A stretch of DNA of 32,018 nt from Chloroflexota bacterium (GTDB lineage: Bacteria > Chloroflexota > Anaerolineae > Caldilineales > Caldilineaceae), in assembly GCA_024277175.1 (NCBI GenBank), contig JAJRVT010000392.1, positions 1 to 32,018 on the forward strand. Reading direction: 5' to 3'. Position numbers and translations under genes: made by a program. Positions 30,246-32,018 of this stretch are shown here, in pieces. Within the stretch, counting starts at the first letter, position 1. Each line of letters opens with the position of its first letter. Below the pieces are notes generated by a model. The model did not search any database. It saw only the letters and a program-made list of their open reading frames with translations, and was not told where the DNA came from.

Positions 30246-30328
30246 TGATAGAACACGGGCTGAGCGGATTGAGCGGACTACCTTTCCTTTCGTTTTTATC
30301 CGCGTGAATCCGCCCAATCCGCCTTCCA
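30246..30328. repeat. Palindromic element copy between proB and the Wzz-like gene
   Basis: GATAGAACACGGGCTGAGCG at the left, with GAATCCGCCCAATCCGCC at the right; the centre is diverged (CTTTCCTTTCGTTTTTATCC). Confidence 0.7.
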
Positions 30329-30331
30329 CCC

Positions 30332-32018
30332 TCAAGCCGCCGCCCCGGATCTGCGGCGCAGGAACGGCTCCTTGCCCAGGTAAGCGGCGAAGAAGACGAA
30401 GAAGATAGCGAACATGAAGCCGACGATTCCTCCCAGTGCGACCGCCATCAGAGTGCTACGGCCGGCCACCGGGTCCACGGGCGGAACGGCCGGCGGCCCC
30501 GGACGCACTTCGCTGTTGGCCGCGCTGCGGGCCAGGTTTAGCTCCACCACCTTGTTGTTGAGGGTGTCATAGGCGGTCCAGGCCAGATCCCGTTGCTGGC
30601 TTAGTTGTCGTTTTCGGGCCTGTTCGGCCTCCAACTGGGCGCGCAAATCCTGGACACGCTGCTCCAGTTCGGTAATGGTGCGGGTCAGGTCATCGCTGGC
30701 GCCTTCGACTGGCGCCACTTGAGCCGCCGCCCCCAGACCAAACAGATCGGCGGCGCTCTGGACAATGGCCTGGGAGAGGGCGCTTTCGCTCTGCTCGCCG
30801 GTAAGGCCGCCTTCTCCATTGGTTCCGTCTGTGGCGCCGTCCAAAACTGGCGTAGTCAAGGTGAAACTTCGAGCCGTCAACTCATCCACGAACTGGTAAT
30901 TCTCATTGTTCAGCGTTTGCTGGCCCAGCGCCTCCAGTTGGGCGTCGATCCGGGTCAACCGCTCCTCCAGGGCTGCGATCAGGGCCGCCACATCCGTCTG
31001 CTGCGCTGCGCCGTCCACCGAATCGGCGGGACTGGCCACGTTCAGTTGCAGGTCCACGGGCAGGGTCATGGTGGATGAGACGGATGTGGAGGCGAAGACC
31101 TGGGTTTTTAATAGTTGCAGGGCCAGGGTGTTGCCTGCCGCCGTGGCGTCATTCCCCTGGTCGATCTGGGTCTGGAGGGACTGGGCCTGGTCCAATGCCT
31201 GCGCGATCTGGCTGCGGGTAGCCAGCAGATCGGCGATTGCGCGCACATTCTGGACGGTTTGCTGCTCGATGAGGGCCAATGCTGGATTGGTCTCCGCGTC
31301 CACGAGCCGGTTGAAGAGATCCAGGCGCGCGCCCATATCTCGGTCGATGACTGCCGTGGCGGCGTCGATCTGGCCCTGCTTGAGTGCATCTAGCAAGGCC
31401 TGGTCTGCGTCGATCTGGCGGGCGAGCGCGCTGATACGATTGGCGGCGATGAAGTCTTCGAACGCCTTTTGGGCGCGCTGGTAATCCCCTTCAGCCTTGG
31501 CCTGCTCCGTTTCCACCGAGGCGATTACATCTTCCGGCACCTGTCCGTAGATGGCGTTGACCGCGTCCACATAGTAGCGGGACCAGGCATTGGCCACCGC
31601 AGCGGCCTTGTTCGGATCGTTCATGGTGACCGTAATCTGGATCAGGTCGCTGGGCGTACGCGAGTCCGGACCTGGCGCCAGCTCGGCTTCCACATGTTTG
31701 AGCAAGGCCGCCGGCTCCTGTTCCCCGGGGGTGAGTTGGTCGCCAAACTCGTCGATGACCGCCTGGGCAATGGCCCCGCTTTTGGCCAGGCCCAGCAGAG
31801 AGGCGCGGCGAGAGGCGATAGCCGCCGCGGCCGTGCTTTCATCAGACGTGGTGAGAAAACGCTCGTCGAAGTTGACCACGCTGCTGACGCGGGCGATGAC
31901 GGCCGTGGCGGTCGCCTGGTATTGGGGCTGTCCGGTCTGCCGGAGGACGAAAACCAACCCGCCGGCGGCCAGGGCAGCGAGCACGGTGATCAGCGCGATC
32001 TCCCGCCACCAGTTGATC
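30332..32018 (-). CDS. Wzz/GumC-like polysaccharide chain-length protein (N terminus cut)
   Basis: At least 561 residues; the frame stays open to the window edge, where INWWREIALITVLAALAAGG is the usual start of the first membrane helix, so only a short N-terminal piece is missing. The order is TM1, a Wzz-like alpha/beta base (QPQYQATATAVIAR, later ITVTMNDPNKAAAVANAWS), a long coiled-coil region rich in Gln, Ala, Asp and Leu (about 160-500), the Pro-rich GPPAVPPVDPVAG segment typical before TM2, and TM2 (LMAVALGGIVGFMFAIFFVFFAAYL) with a short basic tail. Such proteins sit in the inner membrane and set the length or export of surface polysaccharides. No fused tyrosine-kinase domain is present. 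Polysaccharide genes probably continue beyond the right edge. Confidence 0.85.
   Translation of the reverse strand, partial: INWWREIALITVLAALAAGGLVFVLRQTGQPQYQATATAVIARVSSVVNFDERFLTTSDESTAAAAIASRRASLLGLAKSGAIAQAVIDEFGDQLTPGEQEPAALLKHVEAELAPGPDSRTPSDLIQITVTMNDPNKAAAVANAWSRYYVDAVNAIYGQVPEDVIASVETEQAKAEGDYQRAQKAFEDFIAANRISALARQIDADQALLDALKQGQIDAATAVIDRDMGARLDLFNRLVDAETNPALALIEQQTVQNVRAIADLLATRSQIAQALDQAQSLQTQIDQGNDATAAGNTLALQLLKTQVFASTSVSSTMTLPVDLQLNVASPADSVDGAAQQTDVAALIAALEERLTRIDAQLEALGQQTLNNENYQFVDELTARSFTLTTPVLDGATDGTNGEGGLTGEQSESALSQAIVQSAADLFGLGAAAQVAPVEGASDDLTRTITELEQRVQDLRAQLEAEQARKRQLSQQRDLAWTAYDTLNNKVVELNLARSAANSEVRPGPPAVPPVDPVAGRSTLMAVALGGIVGFMFAIFFVFFAAYLGKEPFLRRRSGAAA

Overview
The window looks like GC-rich chromosomal DNA of a Chloroflexota bacterium (Anaerolineae/Caldilineae-like). 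The basis is inference from gene style: a SARP-kinase-STAND-WD40 giant regulator, tandem PTPS-related membrane proteins, Chloroflexota-like exported Pro/Ala-rich proteins, and gaps filled with short tandem and palindromic repeats. No rRNA, tRNA, CRISPR, transposase or phage gene was seen. Both ends are cut: the 3' end of gmd (GDP-mannose 4,6-dehydratase) at the left, and a Wzz-like chain-length protein on the minus strand at the right.

Region 1 (1-9.9 kb) is accessory. It holds the gmd end, an alpha/beta hydrolase, then on the minus strand one reading frame of about 1,780 codons (SARP DNA-binding/BTAD, Ser/Thr kinase, STAND NTPase, transmembrane helix, 14 WD40 repeats) cut by a single in-frame TAG just before the membrane helix. 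Upstream of it lies an array of AACGG direct repeats with 21/11/11-bp spacing and a -10-like hexamer, the layout expected of a SARP-dependent promoter, facing a small 70-aa gene with a strong Shine-Dalgarno. After that come a decayed second copy of the gmd 3' end, an exported protein of unknown function, and a decayed second copy of the hydrolase. The gmd-hydrolase block therefore exists twice, once intact and once as remnants. A cupin gene closes the region.

Region 2 (10.1-16.7 kb) is a co-directional cluster: two exported coiled-coil proteins (the second also cut by an in-frame TAG), ApbE flavin transferase (start overlapping the preceding stop), a membrane-anchored Pro/Ala-rich protein, a ferric-reductase-like heme membrane protein, and an OmpR-type response regulator overlapping its histidine kinase, whose ectodomain carries a strongly acidic insert. 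Four TTAACA-like direct repeats precede the cluster. Together this suggests a regulated extracytoplasmic flavin/heme redox module, but no FMN-binding domain protein is visible.

Region 3 (16.8-23 kb) has two overlapping PTPS-related polytopic membrane proteins, a NUDIX hydrolase, and a secreted seven-bladed propeller gene bracketed by the NUDIX 3' end and a 62-bp copy of that same end.

Region 4 (23-32 kb) holds pheT (without pheS beside it), a bidirectional terminator, a rhomboid protease, a four-helix membrane protein, a DHA2-type MFS exporter and proB (10-nt gap, likely operon), and the Wzz-like gene. About ten copies or fragments of a ~92-bp palindromic element sit in the gaps of the window.
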